A stretch of 16,125 nt of DNA from Syntrophomonadaceae bacterium (GCA_012840625.1 DUSB01000164.1:1-16125), one strand, 5' to 3'; positions 1 through 8,862 are shown, counted from the stretch's first letter. Program-made: numbers and translations. Notes: generated by a model not told the origin, from the sequence alone.

Positions 1-946
1 CAGCACCGGAAAATACCTTAAACTCAACATCACGAACCAGCTCGGTCAGATCCTGTATCTCCAGACCGAAGCGCAGGTCAGGGCGATCGGTTCCATATTT
101 CAGCATAGCTTCCTGCCAGCTTATCCTGGGAAAAGGACGGGCGATCTCTATCCCACAGCCTTCCTTAAAGATCACATACATTAAATCTTCCACCAAGCTG
201 TAAATATCCTCTTCATCGATAAAGGACATCTCCATGTCCAGCTGGGTAAATTCAGGCTGTCGATCAGCCCTCAAGTCCTCATCTCTAAAACAGCGGGCAA
301 TCTGAAAGTATTTTTCCATGCCTGCTACCATTAACAGCTGCTTAAAAATCTGCGGTGACTGCGGTAAGGCATAAAATTCACCGGGATGCACGCGGCTGGG
401 AACCAGATAGTCGCGTGCCCCTTCCGGAGTGCTTTTAGTTAAAATGGGCGTTTCTACCTCTATAAAATCCTGCTGATCTAAAAAATCGCGAATAATTTTA
501 ATCACGCGATGACGCAGGATCAGCTTATCCTGCATTTCCGGTCGACGCAGATCCAGATAACGATAGCGCAGCCTTAAACGTTCATCAACATCAATATCAT
601 TCTCAATATAAAAGGGAGGAGTTTGAGCCTGGTTGTAGATCTCCATATGGGTAACCCGGACTTCAATCAAACCGGTTTTTAACTTCGGGTTGACCGTTTC
701 TTCCGAACGAGCAACGACCTTTCCTTGCACCCCTACCACATATTCACTGCGCACCTTTTCTGCTAGGTGAAAAGCCTCCTCATCCAGTTCAGGATTAAAA
801 ACCACCTGAATAATGCCCGAACGGTCACGCAGATCAATAAAAATCAAACCGCCATGATCGCGACGGGTATCGACCCAGCCATTTAAAATAACCTCCTGGC
901 CTATCTGATCTGTTCCCAGATCTGTAGCATTATGTGTTCTTTTCAT
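1..946 (-). CDS. aspS: aspartate--tRNA ligase (AspRS), N-terminal 315 residues, cut by window edge
   Basis: Class II aminoacyl-tRNA synthetase that charges tRNA with aspartate in the cytoplasm. The visible part holds the N-terminal anticodon-binding OB fold (about residues 1-105, with GWVDTRRDHGG at 23-33 and the FIDLRDR strand after it). The start of the class II catalytic domain follows, with motif 2 ARCFRDEDLRADRQPEFTQ at about 216-234. Bacterial AspRS is usually near 590 residues, so nearly half is missing beyond base 1. The ATG at 944-946 is chosen because GGGGAGGAAG lies upstream on the coding strand, overlapping the end of hisS; the gap to hisS is 20 bases, so the two are co-transcribed. 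Residue 31 is His, as in non-discriminating AspRS enzymes that also charge tRNA-Asn (see findings). The family call is certain; the tRNA specificity is inferred. Confidence 0.97.
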   Translation of the reverse strand, partial: MKRTHNATDLGTDQIGQEVILNGWVDTRRDHGGLIFIDLRDRSGIIQVVFNPELDEEAFHLAEKVRSEYVVGVQGKVVARSEETVNPKLKTGLIEVRVTHMEIYNQAQTPPFYIENDIDVDERLRLRYRYLDLRRPEMQDKLILRHRVIKIIRDFLDQQDFIEVETPILTKSTPEGARDYLVPSRVHPGEFYALPQSPQIFKQLLMVAGMEKYFQIARCFRDEDLRADRQPEFTQLDMEMSFIDEEDIYSLVEDLMYVIFKEGCGIEIARPFPRISWQEAMLKYGTDRPDLRFGLEIQDLTELVRDVEFKVFSGA

Positions 947-966
947 CGTCTTTGCTTCCTCCCCAT

Positions 967-2226
967 CTATTGCAAAATCTCTTTTACCCTGTCTAGCAAT
1001 GCTTCTTTTGGTACTGTTAGCTGTGTTTTATGGACCATATCACGTATAGTAAACTGCCCGGCGGCCAGCTCATCTTCACCGACAATCACTACCAGCCTAG
1101 CTCCTCTTTTATTAGCCTGTTTCATCTGTGCTTTCATACTGCGCCCATTATAATCCTGATCGGTACGCACCCCCGCCTCGCGGAGAATATTGCAGATCTC
1201 CAGGCCTATATTTCTATTATGCTCATCAGGTACCAGAACAAAAACCTGTAAATCATCCTTTTCCCAGTCGATCCCGGTACGCTCTACCGCAGAAAGAAGA
1301 CGCTCCATACCAATGGCAAAACCAATGCCAGGCAGATCAGGACCGCCACAGAAACGCACCAGACCATTATAGCGTCCACCGCCCCCCACCGCACTAGCGG
1401 CACCAAACTGAGGCAGATGGATCTCAAAAGCGGTATTGGTGTAGTAATCCAGCCCCCGCACCAACTGGTTATCATGCAAATAAGCTATCCCCTGTCCGGT
1501 TAAACCCTCCTGAACAGTATTATAATGCTGCCGGCAATCATCACACAGACTATCATACAAAACCGGAAAACCTACAATTGCCTCCAGGCAGCCGGGATTT
1601 TTGCAATCAATAACCCGCAGCGGATTTTTCGCATACCTGGACTGACAATCCGGGCAAAGCTGGTCTTTAACCGGAGTAATATGCTCCACCAATTTTTCCC
1701 GGTACCGTTCCCGACATTGAGGACAGCCCACCGAATTAAGATGCAGCTCATAATCCTTTAAGCCCAGATTTTCCAGTATCTTTACCAACAGCTGAATAAC
1801 TTCTACATCAGCATAAGGGTTATTGCTGCCAAAAAGCTCTACCCCAAACTGATGGAACTGCCGGTAGCGACCCGCAGCAGGCCGATCATAGCGAAACATA
1901 GGACCATTATAGTACCATTTAACCGGCAAGGGACCTGAATAGATACTGTGTTCAATCAGAGCCCTGGTACAGGAAGCGGTTCCTTCTGGACGAAGGGTAA
2001 CAGAGCGACCCCCTTTATCAATAAAGGTATACATCTCTTTGGTCACAATATCAGTGGTATCCCCTACCCCACGCTCGAATAATTCTGTATGTTCAAAAAT
2101 AGGAAAACGAACCTCACTGTATCCAAAACGTTCGGCCGTTTCCTTGATTACTCGCTCTATATATTGCCATTTTCTTGATTCGGGCGGTAAAATATCATAG
2201 GTTCCCCGGGGTGCCTGAATTTCCAT
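967..2226 (-). CDS. hisS: histidine--tRNA ligase (HisRS)
   Basis: Class II synthetase that charges tRNA-His with histidine. The 419-residue length is normal for bacteria. The N-terminus APRGTYDILPPE is the family's hallmark opening. Motif 2 spans about residues 110-130 (MFRYDRPAAGRYRQFHQFG), preceded by TLRPEGT at 78-83. The histidine-specific loop LVRGLDYYTNTAFEI starts near 255, and motif 3 (GIGFAIGMERLL) is near 300-311. An insertion with four Cys pairs (C168/C171, C191/C194, C208/C213, C228/C231) suggests a zinc-binding or formerly zinc-binding insert. The C-terminal anticodon domain (about 325-419) has the usual VPDEHN to VGEDE pattern. The ATG start has GGAGG eight bases upstream. The stop is TAG. 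It has its own promoter at 2261-2289. No T-box antiterminator motif was seen upstream, although many Firmicute hisS genes have one. Confidence 0.98.
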   Translation of the reverse strand: MEIQAPRGTYDILPPESRKWQYIERVIKETAERFGYSEVRFPIFEHTELFERGVGDTTDIVTKEMYTFIDKGGRSVTLRPEGTASCTRALIEHSIYSGPLPVKWYYNGPMFRYDRPAAGRYRQFHQFGVELFGSNNPYADVEVIQLLVKILENLGLKDYELHLNSVGCPQCRERYREKLVEHITPVKDQLCPDCQSRYAKNPLRVIDCKNPGCLEAIVGFPVLYDSLCDDCRQHYNTVQEGLTGQGIAYLHDNQLVRGLDYYTNTAFEIHLPQFGAASAVGGGGRYNGLVRFCGGPDLPGIGFAIGMERLLSAVERTGIDWEKDDLQVFVLVPDEHNRNIGLEICNILREAGVRTDQDYNGRSMKAQMKQANKRGARLVVIVGEDELAAGQFTIRDMVHKTQLTVPKEALLDRVKEILQ

Positions 2227-2260
2227 AAAAATTCCTCCGAACTGATTCTTTCTCTCGATA

Positions 2261-2289
2261 ATTCTAATTTAAGGCCCTGGGCTTGTCAA
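2261..2289 (-). promoter_or_regulatory. sigma-A type promoter for hisS-aspS
   Basis: On the minus strand a perfect -35 TTGACA (2284-2289) is separated by exactly 17 bases from TAGAAT (2261-2266), one base off the consensus -10. Transcription would begin around 2254, giving a leader of roughly 27 bases before the hisS ATG. That leaves little room for a riboswitch or T-box. The -10 overlaps the stop codon of the small ORF at 2264-2461. Confidence 0.75.
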
Positions 2290-2461
2290 CTTTAGCCTTT
2301 ACCCGCCTGGGGATGGATTGACAATAGCTGAGAGGATCTTCAGGTCTGGGAAAAGCAATAAGGGGCCAGTCATCACGATCATTATGCCTGTCTGCCGCTG
2401 AGAGAGGATAGGTTTCCTGCCAGCAAGTGTTTTTATCCAATCCGGGAATCATCTGGCACAA
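2264..2461 (-). CDS. small ORF of unknown function, or remnant of a decayed gene
   Basis: A 65-residue frame between the MBL gene and hisS. It is annotated here from a TTG at 2459-2461; an ATG three codons on (2450-2452) is an alternative. Neither has a good ribosome binding site. The frame is open for a further eleven codons upstream, back to a TAA. The sequence is not low-complexity: it has three Cys, three Trp and a Pro/charged C-terminal half (WPLIAFPRPEDPLSYC). Codon choice resembles the neighbours, so it may be translated or may be the tail of a lost gene. I recognise no family. The stop codon lies inside the hisS -10 box. Confidence 0.3.
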   Translation of the reverse strand: MCQMIPGLDKNTCWQETYPLSAADRHNDRDDWPLIAFPRPEDPLSYCQSIPRRVKAKVDKPRALN

Positions 2462-2496
2462 GATATCAGCTCTTTGAAGCCAGATAAATACGCTGC

Positions 2497-2572
2497 ATTA
2501 TTTCTCCGCCAAACAAAAACTTCCTGCCACTAGGACAAGAAGTTCTGCATAGGACAATTATTCTCCTCCACC
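2497..2572 (-). repeat. intergenic element with two GG(T/C)GGAG...AATAAT units 60 bases apart
   Basis: On the minus strand a box reading GGTGGAGGAGAATAAT (2557-2572) recurs 60 bases later as GGCGGAGAAATAAT (2497-2510). Each is soon followed by ATGCAG. Between them the octamer TTGTCCTA occurs twice, 19 bases apart (its complement AGGACAA is at 2532-2538 and 2551-2557). The element sits in the 2227-2605 gap, away from the hisS promoter. It resembles short interspersed intergenic elements of clostridial genomes as I remember them; this is not verified. The rest of the gap holds only the doubtful ORF and the promoter listed separately. Confidence 0.45.
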
Positions 2573-2605
2573 ACCGAAGCATATCAATGAATCAATAGTG
2601 AATGC

Positions 2606-3229
2606 TTAATTTAAAAAGGGATTGTGTTTGCGTTCAAAACCGATGGTGGTAGCCGGTCCATGCCCGGGATAACAGACGGTCTCATCAGGATAAATAAGCA
2701 GTTTGGTCTTAATAGAATGAATCAATTGCTTATAAGATCCGCCCGGGAAATCGGTACGGCCTATGGAACCATAAAACAGGGTATCACCAACAAAAATAAT
2801 ATCTCCAGTCTTCAAACAAACCCCACCCGGACTGTGCCCGGGTGTATGAATGACTTCCAATTCCACTGTATTACCAATTTTAATAATATCCCCATCATTA
2901 ATGAACTGATCAGCTGGAGGACTGGTAACTTTCGCCCCCATCAGGAAAGAAAAATTAGCTGCTGTACTGGTCAGCATTTTAGCATCAGCAGGATGAATAA
3001 GAATCTTAGCGCCCGTCGCTTCCTTGACCGCACCATTGGCGCCGATATGATCGATATGTCCATGGGTGTTTATAATATACTGTGCCTGCAGATTATCCTG
3101 CTTTAGCATCGCCAGGATAGCACGGGGATTGCCGCCGGGATCAATCACTGCCACTTGACGCGTTTCTTCACAACCAACAATGTAACAGTTGACAGCCATA
3201 GCGCTAATTTCAATACCTTTTAATATCAC
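2606..3229 (-). CDS. MBL-fold (glyoxalase II-like) metal-dependent hydrolase
   Basis: Metallo-beta-lactamase fold protein of the hydroxyacylglutathione hydrolase-like group; the substrate is unknown. Numbered from the chosen start, the dinuclear metal site is complete. THGHIDH supplies H56, H58, D60 and H61; PGH supplies H132; GDTLF supplies D149; YPGHGP supplies H190. The protein is 207 residues, normal for the short bacterial group that lacks the extra C-terminal domain of true GloB. The GTG at 3227-3229 is preferred because AAGGAG lies eight bases upstream; the TTG two codons earlier (3233-3235) would leave only two bases of spacing. It follows dtd by 13 bases and is the last gene of the recJ-rel-dtd run. 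An MBL gene next to dtd and rel is common in Firmicutes, but its role there is unknown to me. Confidence 0.92.
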   Translation of the reverse strand: MILKGIEISAMAVNCYIVGCEETRQVAVIDPGGNPRAILAMLKQDNLQAQYIINTHGHIDHIGANGAVKEATGAKILIHPADAKMLTSTAANFSFLMGAKVTSPPADQFINDGDIIKIGNTVELEVIHTPGHSPGGVCLKTGDIIFVGDTLFYGSIGRTDFPGGSYKQLIHSIKTKLLIYPDETVCYPGHGPATTIGFERKHNPFLN

Positions 3230-3242
3230 ACGCAACTCTCCT

Positions 3243-3692
3243 TTAGAACAATCTCTCGCTATCTAATAATATGGTACAGGGGCCATCATTGGCTATATGA
3301 ACCTGCATATGAGCTCCAAATAATCCAGTGGCAACCTTGATGTTCTTCTTTTTTGCATATTCTACACTATAATCAAACAGACTGGAAGCTCTCCCGGGAT
3401 CTTCCGCGTCGGTAAAACTGGGACGGCGCCCTTTGCGAGCATCGCCATAAAGCGTAAATTGACTGACCATCAGCAATTCCCCACCTATATCCAGCAGCGA
3501 GCGGTTCATTTTACCCTCTTCATCTTCAAAGATCCTCAGGTTGATGATTTTTTCCATCATGTATTCTGCATCCTGTTCTGTATCGCCTTTTTTAACTCCC
3601 AGGAGCACCACCAAACCCTGTTCTATAGCACCAACCTGCTGACCCTCCACGCTCACGGAACTGGCTTTACTCACCTGTACTACTGCACGCAA
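3243..3692 (-). CDS. dtd: D-aminoacyl-tRNA deacylase (DTD)
   Basis: Removes D-amino acids (and glycine mischarged on tRNA-Ala) from tRNA, a homodimeric quality-control enzyme. The 149-residue length and the N-terminus MRAVVQVSKASSVSVEG are typical. Both family signatures are present: SQFTLYGD at 77-84, and NDGPCT at 135-140 with the cross-subunit Gly137-cis-Pro138 pair. Position 139 is Cys, where Val is usual (NDGPVT); this should not affect the backbone-based recognition. The start is TTG: GAGGTG lies eight bases upstream, and the nearby ATG (3694-3696) is out of frame. The gene follows rel by only 12 bases, and its ribosome binding site abuts the rel stop, so translation is probably coupled. 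Confidence 0.97.
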   Translation of the reverse strand: MRAVVQVSKASSVSVEGQQVGAIEQGLVVLLGVKKGDTEQDAEYMMEKIINLRIFEDEEGKMNRSLLDIGGELLMVSQFTLYGDARKGRRPSFTDAEDPGRASSLFDYSVEYAKKKNIKVATGLFGAHMQVHIANDGPCTILLDSERLF

Positions 3693-3704
3693 ACATTATT
3701 CACC

Positions 3705-5897
3705 TCAATCTTCTCCAGGCAGTACCCGTCGAACATTAATCACATCTTTCACTTTTTGAATACTCTGCTTTACTGCCAGCATATGCCCCATATCTTTAAT
3801 CTCCAGCTTCAGATTAATCACTGCCATATCATTTTTTGTCACCCGGGAAAAGACAGAATCGATATGAATCCGTGCATCAGCAATAACGTTCATAACATCT
3901 GTGGTTAAGCGAGGACGATCCAGAGCCTCTACCTCTAATTCTACAATGTAAAGTCCCTTTTCATCCGCCCATTCCACTTCAATAGTACGATCCTTCTCCT
4001 TCTCCAGGTAATGCTGCATATTGGGACAGTCCACCCGATGTACTGAAACTCCCCGACCGCGGGTAATATAACCGAGAACATCGTCACCAGGCAGCGGATT
4101 GCAGCAGCGAGCCAGACGGGTCATGACATTACTGATCCCCTTTACCCGCAGGGAAGATTCTTCGCCGCTACGGCGCAAAAGAGACTGCTCTTCACTAGGC
4201 AGGGTCACCACATCTTCCATAGGCTTATCCGGGAAGTATACCTCTCTGATGCGATTAACCACCTGGTTAACAGTTAAACTACCATCCCCCAGGGCTGCAT
4301 AGAGATCATCCACGGTACCTAAAGAGAATTTCTCTGCTATTTCTTTCAGTCGGGTTTCCTTCATTAAATCTTTGGTAGAAAAATGCCGTCTTTTCAGTTC
4401 CAATTCCAGCATGTCATGTCCTTTTATAACATTTTCATGACGCTTTTCACGCTTAAACCACTGTTTTATACGGCTTTTAGCCGAAGATGTCTTGACAAAA
4501 TTAAGCCAATCCGGAGTAGGACCAGTTGACTGCCGGGAGGTAATGATCTCAACAATATCTCCATTTTCCAGGGGATAGTTAAGCGGTACAATACGCCCGT
4601 TTACTTTAGCCCCGGCACATGCATGTCCAACTTCGGTATGAACCCGGTAAGCAAAATCAACCGGACAGGCACCTTTGGGTAGTTCAATCACTGCTCCCTT
4701 CGGTGTAAATACGAAGACGGTATCATCAAATAAATCAATTTTAAGTGACTCCATAAATTCGCGGGTATCATTCACATCCTGCTGCCATTCCAGGATTTGA
4801 CGCAGCCAGGAAAGCTTTTCCTCATACTTCTTATCTTTTACCTGGGTGCCTTCTTTATAGCGCCAGTGAGCCGCAATACCGTACTCAGCTGTGCGGTGCA
4901 TTTCGCAGGTACGTATCTGCACCTCAAAAGGCTCGCCCCCTTTACCAATCAGCGTAGTATGAAGCGATTGATACATGTTGGGTTTAGGGGTGGCAATGTA
5001 ATCTTTAAAACGTCCGGGAATAGGTTTCCACATGGTATGAATAATACCCAGTACTCCATAACAGTCCCGTACATCTTTTACAATGACACGTATGGCGATT
5101 TTATCGTAAATTTCGTCTATATCCTTGTTCTGTTTACGCATTTTCTTGTAAATACTGTAAATATTCTTGGGACGCCCGGCAATATCGGCCTCGACTCCGA
5201 TCTGATCTAAACTCTCCCGGATCTGCTCAATCAGATCATTTACGTACTCTTCCCGTTCCCGCCTTTTGGTTTTTAAGCGTTTGGCCACTTCATAATAGGT
5301 CTCGGGATCCAGATACAAGAAAGCTAGGTCTTCCAGTTCCCATTTAAAGCGGAAAACACCCACCCTGTGAGCCAGGGGGGCATAAATATCCATGGTTTCC
5401 CGGGCTATTTCTTTTTGTTTATGTTCGGGCTGGTAGCTCAGAGTCCGCATATTATGCAAGCGATCAGCCAGTTTGATCAGAATGACCCGGATATCTTTCG
5501 CCATAGCAATAAACATTTTCCGCAGGTTTTCCGCCTGCGCTTCTTCCCGAGATTGGAAATCTATTTTACTGAGCTTGGTAACACCATCTACCAGCTGCGC
5601 AATTTCTTCCCCAAAATCTTCTTCCAGGATATGATAGGGAACGTCTGTATCTTCAAGTACATCATGCAAAAGAGCAGCACAAATCGTCGCGGTGTCCATC
5701 TCTATTTCTGATAAGATATGAGCAACTTCCACCGGATGAATAATATAGGGTTCACCCGAAATTCGCTTCTGGTTGCCATGAGCGGCAAACGCATAATCAT
5801 AGGCGCGCTCAATCAGCGCGATATCTGCATCGCGATCATACTTTTTAACCCGTTCTATGATTTTTTCCAGACCCGTGTTCATGATCGTGCCAGACAT
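3705..5897 (-). CDS. rel: bifunctional (p)ppGpp synthetase/hydrolase, RelA/SpoT (Rel) family
   Basis: Makes and degrades the stringent-response alarmone (p)ppGpp. From the chosen start it has 730 residues, the usual length for a long Rel. The HD hydrolase domain (about 35-185) keeps IIHP and the LLHDVLED metal motif (H78-D79). The synthetase domain (about 235-345) has GRPKNIYSIYKKM and RFKDYIATPKPNMYQSLH. RFKD marks bifunctional enzymes, as opposed to the EXDD of synthetase-only RelA. A TGS domain follows (about 393-453), then a Cys-containing zinc-finger region (RCCNPLPGDD to HRVDCPN, near 597-625) and a C-terminal ACT domain (about 650-725). Three in-frame ATGs compete. The one at 5895-5897 has GGGGGGA nine bases upstream and is preferred. 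5916-5918 would add seven residues. 5880-5882 overlaps the recJ stop as ATGA but lacks a good binding site. Both catalytic halves look intact. Confidence 0.97.
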   Translation of the reverse strand: MSGTIMNTGLEKIIERVKKYDRDADIALIERAYDYAFAAHGNQKRISGEPYIIHPVEVAHILSEIEMDTATICAALLHDVLEDTDVPYHILEEDFGEEIAQLVDGVTKLSKIDFQSREEAQAENLRKMFIAMAKDIRVILIKLADRLHNMRTLSYQPEHKQKEIARETMDIYAPLAHRVGVFRFKWELEDLAFLYLDPETYYEVAKRLKTKRREREEYVNDLIEQIRESLDQIGVEADIAGRPKNIYSIYKKMRKQNKDIDEIYDKIAIRVIVKDVRDCYGVLGIIHTMWKPIPGRFKDYIATPKPNMYQSLHTTLIGKGGEPFEVQIRTCEMHRTAEYGIAAHWRYKEGTQVKDKKYEEKLSWLRQILEWQQDVNDTREFMESLKIDLFDDTVFVFTPKGAVIELPKGACPVDFAYRVHTEVGHACAGAKVNGRIVPLNYPLENGDIVEIITSRQSTGPTPDWLNFVKTSSAKSRIKQWFKREKRHENVIKGHDMLELELKRRHFSTKDLMKETRLKEIAEKFSLGTVDDLYAALGDGSLTVNQVVNRIREVYFPDKPMEDVVTLPSEEQSLLRRSGEESSLRVKGISNVMTRLARCCNPLPGDDVLGYITRGRGVSVHRVDCPNMQHYLEKEKDRTIEVEWADEKGLYIVELEVEALDRPRLTTDVMNVIADARIHIDSVFSRVTKNDMAVINLKLEIKDMGHMLAVKQSIQKVKDVINVRRVLPGED

Positions 5898-8692
5898 GTT
5901 CTGATTTCCCCCCGCCATTTTGTCAGGATCTGTTTGGCCGTCCTACCCTCCAAAAAATAAGGAGAATCATTGATATCAAAGCTCTGACTCTTCGACGGCA
6001 CAAACTTTATTGCCATAATACTACCTCTTTTCTGTATCTCACACAAGCCTAGATCCGACAATATATGAAGCGTTGATCGCAGTTGCCGTATGGAAACAGT
6101 TTCTTCACCATGCTTTGATACCACCTGGGCTAAAGCCGCCTCTGGAGCCTGAACGGTTTCCTTTTTCATACTTATCAAGCCGGCCAGCACCTGCTTGACC
6201 AGCTCTAAATCTGGATACACCCGCTCCAGAAATACAGTATTCATCTCCAGCTCTTCATGTGCAAATAAGACCTGTACCGGAAAAGGCTGCTTCTCCTCCA
6301 GGGTATCATCATAGAAAGCCGCTATTTCATAGGCTCCCAAAGGTGGATCGGCCAGCAAAGTCTGACAATCAAGGCTCCACCGATTGGGGGCTGCATGCAT
6401 CCCATCGCTGATAAAAACCCCGCTCCCGGCATCATGAAAACGCTTGCGCAGCAGAGAACGATCTACCGCATCCCGAATCCCTACCTCAACATAGGCCTGA
6501 GGATACCTATCCTGGCAGTAGCGAATAGTCGCCGGTAGATTAGCATAAAGCAGTGCAGGCTGCTGATCGACAGCCGGCCATCCAGAAGCAGAGAAAAGAC
6601 GATAATCCGGCAGATCAATGTGGATCAGTTCACAGCCCAGTCGGCTGTATGCAGCGATTCCCTTTTCCGTCAACCAGAAAGCAACAATTTTATGCAGCGC
6701 CGGGGGAAGTTCGTAATGCTTCATATAATAGTGCATATAAGGAATAGTAGAAAGAAACACACCCGGCCGGCTACTTTGCAAGAATCGATGCATCCGCTCT
6801 CTTTCCACCACCATTTGATGCCCATGCAGGTAAAAAATCCTGCTCGGATGAAAATAGGCCTGCAACAACGGTGCATGCTTGCGCAGCGCCCGGTAAGTCG
6901 GATAGATCACCAGCACCGGCCGCGCCTGAATCAATTCAGACAAAATCTCCCTTACCCATCCCGGCCTGCTATCTCCGGACCGCTGCTGAAGCCGCCCCGC
7001 TGCTTCCAGCATACTGGGCTGTATATCTCGAACCTGCAGCTGGGTGCTCACCCGTCCCTGATATTCATTCTTCTTCAAAACGAAAAAAATATCATAGAGA
7101 CAAAGCCCAAAGGGACGATCTTTCCATTCCGGTCGGTTAAAGGCAATCAGTTCTACACCCTGACTCAGGGTACAACGAAAATGGTCTTCCTGTCCTCCAA
7201 CCCAATTTCCCCGATCCAATTCCACATTGCGCAGCACAAAAACAGGCTGGGGATTTCCTTCCCCAAATGGCTCCAGAGCAGCGATCTGGCTGTAAAGATC
7301 CAGAGAAATCTGCTCTGGTTTCAGCTCCAAATCGACATAGGCCTTTTTCACCACTGTAGCCAATCCCTGCTGCCGGGCATACTCATTTATTTTTTGGCGA
7401 AACACCTGCAGCTGCTTCTGCTGCAGACTCAAACCCGCCGCCATAGCATGCCCACCATACTGCTCCAGGCAATCCGTACAGTATTGCAAAGCCTGATACA
7501 GGTCAAATTCTTCGACACTACGCCCCGACCCTTTACCCCTGTCCCCATTCCAGCTTATTACAATACAGGGACGGTGGTATAGATCCGATAGTTTGGAGGC
7601 CACGATACCAATGACGCCTTCGTGCCAGCCTGCTTCTGCCACCACCAGTACCGCATCCTCAGATAAACCTTCCCTTGCAATCTGTTCCTGAGCCTGCCGC
7701 AGAATTTCCTCTTCCAGACGGCGACGCTTTTTATTTAATTCTTCTAAAACCTGTGCCAGTTGCTACGCCTGTTTAGTATCCCGTGTACTTAATAAGTCCA
7801 CACTATGATCCGCAGTATCTAAACGTCCAGCCGCATTGATCCTCGGTCCGAGAACAAAGCCGATATGCCAAGTTTTGAGTATCTGTCCGGATAAGCCAGT
7901 CAGTTCTAACAAAGCCTGAATGCCCGGACGCTGGCTGTTTGCCAGTGCCTGTAAACCGTATTTAACCAGAATGCGGTTTTCCCCCTGCAGGGGTACCACA
8001 TCAGCCACAGTAGCCAGCGCCACCAAATCAAGCCACTGCTGCCAGTAATCTGGTAGATCATCCTCCAACAGAGCACAGGCCAGTTTAAAGGCTACCCCCA
8101 CTCCCGCCAGATTATACATTGCTTCAATATCATCATTCTTGGGATTGATAACGATAGCCTCCGGCTGCCTAGGCGGCGGTATATGGTGATCAGTAATAAT
8201 GACTTCCATACCATAGTCTCGAGCCAGTTCACACTCCGCCACTGAACTGATCCCGCAATCCACCGTAATCAGCAGCGTGTATCCCAGATCTGCCAGGGTT
8301 TGAATCGCTGTAGCATTCAAGCCATATCCTTCTTCAAAGCGATCTGGAATATAATAATTTACTGGATAGGACAAACGCTGAAAACAGTCCAGCAAGATGC
8401 TAACACTGCAAACCCCATCCACATCATAATCACCATAGATAGCAATTTTTTCTCCCTGTTGCATCGCCTGTCTGATACGGGTTACTGCCTCCTCCATCCC
8501 ACCAAGCTCATGGGGAGAGTGTAAATCATCCAGGGATCCGTATAAAAACAAACGCGCTTGAGCAAGATCATGGATACCACGATTCACCAGCAGCTGTGCA
8601 ATAATTGGTGAAATATTCAATTCGGTTGATAAATCTTGTGCTATTGGGGATTGATCTTTATGCATAAACCAACTAGTCTGTACTTGCTGCAT
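5879..8692 (-). pseudogene. recJ: single-stranded-DNA-specific exonuclease RecJ, interrupted by one in-frame TAG
   Basis: RecJ is a 5'-3' ssDNA exonuclease for recombination and repair. Residues 1-309 (bases 7766-8692) hold the complete DHH domain: GDYDVDG with D88/D90/D92, VDCG with D145, TDHH at 167-170, ATVADVVP near 231, and GPRINAAGRL. A single TAG (7763-7765) is codon 310. The same frame then continues with the linker helix (QLAQVLEELNKKRR), the WHEGVIGIVASKL segment and the DHHA1 motif GGHAMAAG (413-420). An OB region and a long C-terminal extension of the Firmicute RecJ_C kind end at a TGA that overlaps rel. Total length is about 937 codons, longer than the roughly 790 of B. subtilis as I recall it. 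The ATG at 8690-8692 has AAGGATGG upstream; an open frame continues 34 codons further up but looks non-coding. It may be a true nonsense mutation, a sequencing error, suppression, or a two-part protein re-initiating at a GTG (7643-7645). Confidence 0.9.
7763..7765 (-). other. in-frame amber codon inside recJ
   Basis: Read on the minus strand, the frame is GAT ACT AAA CAG GCG TAG CAA CTG GCA CAG. Homology resumes immediately on both sides with no frame change, so a single base (most simply CAG to TAG) explains the interruption. A GAGGAT lies about nine bases before the GTG at 7643-7645 and could allow re-initiation of the C-terminal half. Confidence 0.9.
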
Positions 8693-8753
8693 GAACACCC
8701 ATCCTTCATAATGTATATAAGAATTATGATCATATAATCGTTCAACACTATCT

Positions 8754-8782
8754 ATTATAGACGATTCTCTGCTTCTACAAGA
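8754..8782 (-). promoter_or_regulatory. likely promoter of the recJ-rel-dtd-MBL operon
   Basis: A perfect -10 TATAAT lies at 8754-8759 on the minus strand. The -35 is weak: TCTTGT at 8777-8782 gives a 17-base spacer, and TTGTAG at 8775-8780 gives 15. The start of transcription would be near 8747, about 55 bases before the recJ ATG. It lies in the gap between divergent recJ and the DUF896 gene. Confidence 0.5.
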
Positions 8783-8862
8783 AAGCAAAACCACTTTCAG
8801 GCAGAATCACCATAAGCTCATCTGCTCTAGCCGACCATTATAAAAAAGGAGTTTTAAGCAAT

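Noticed and set aside
2227..2605. T-box leader for hisS
   Set aside because: No AGGGTGGNACCGCG-like antiterminator was found, and the near-consensus promoter leaves only about a 27-base leader.
2624..3106. 160-codon plus-strand ORF opposite the MBL gene
   Set aside because: Antisense shadow of a well-supported enzyme with a full metal site; no ribosome binding site or domain of its own.
6620..7582. 320-codon plus-strand ORF
   Set aside because: It lies entirely antisense to the recJ coding sequence, has no recognisable domain, and is explained by codon bias of the opposite strand.
7763..7765. Pyrrolysine encoded by the TAG in recJ
   Set aside because: TAG is used as an ordinary stop by several genes here (hisS, the polyferredoxin, the hydratase, the RDD fragment), and RecJ is not a known Pyl protein; a CAG to TAG change is simpler.
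8795..8862. SOS (LexA) box controlling the DUF896 gene, as in B. subtilis yneA-ynzC
   Set aside because: No GAAC-N4-GTTC-type motif is visible in the gap.
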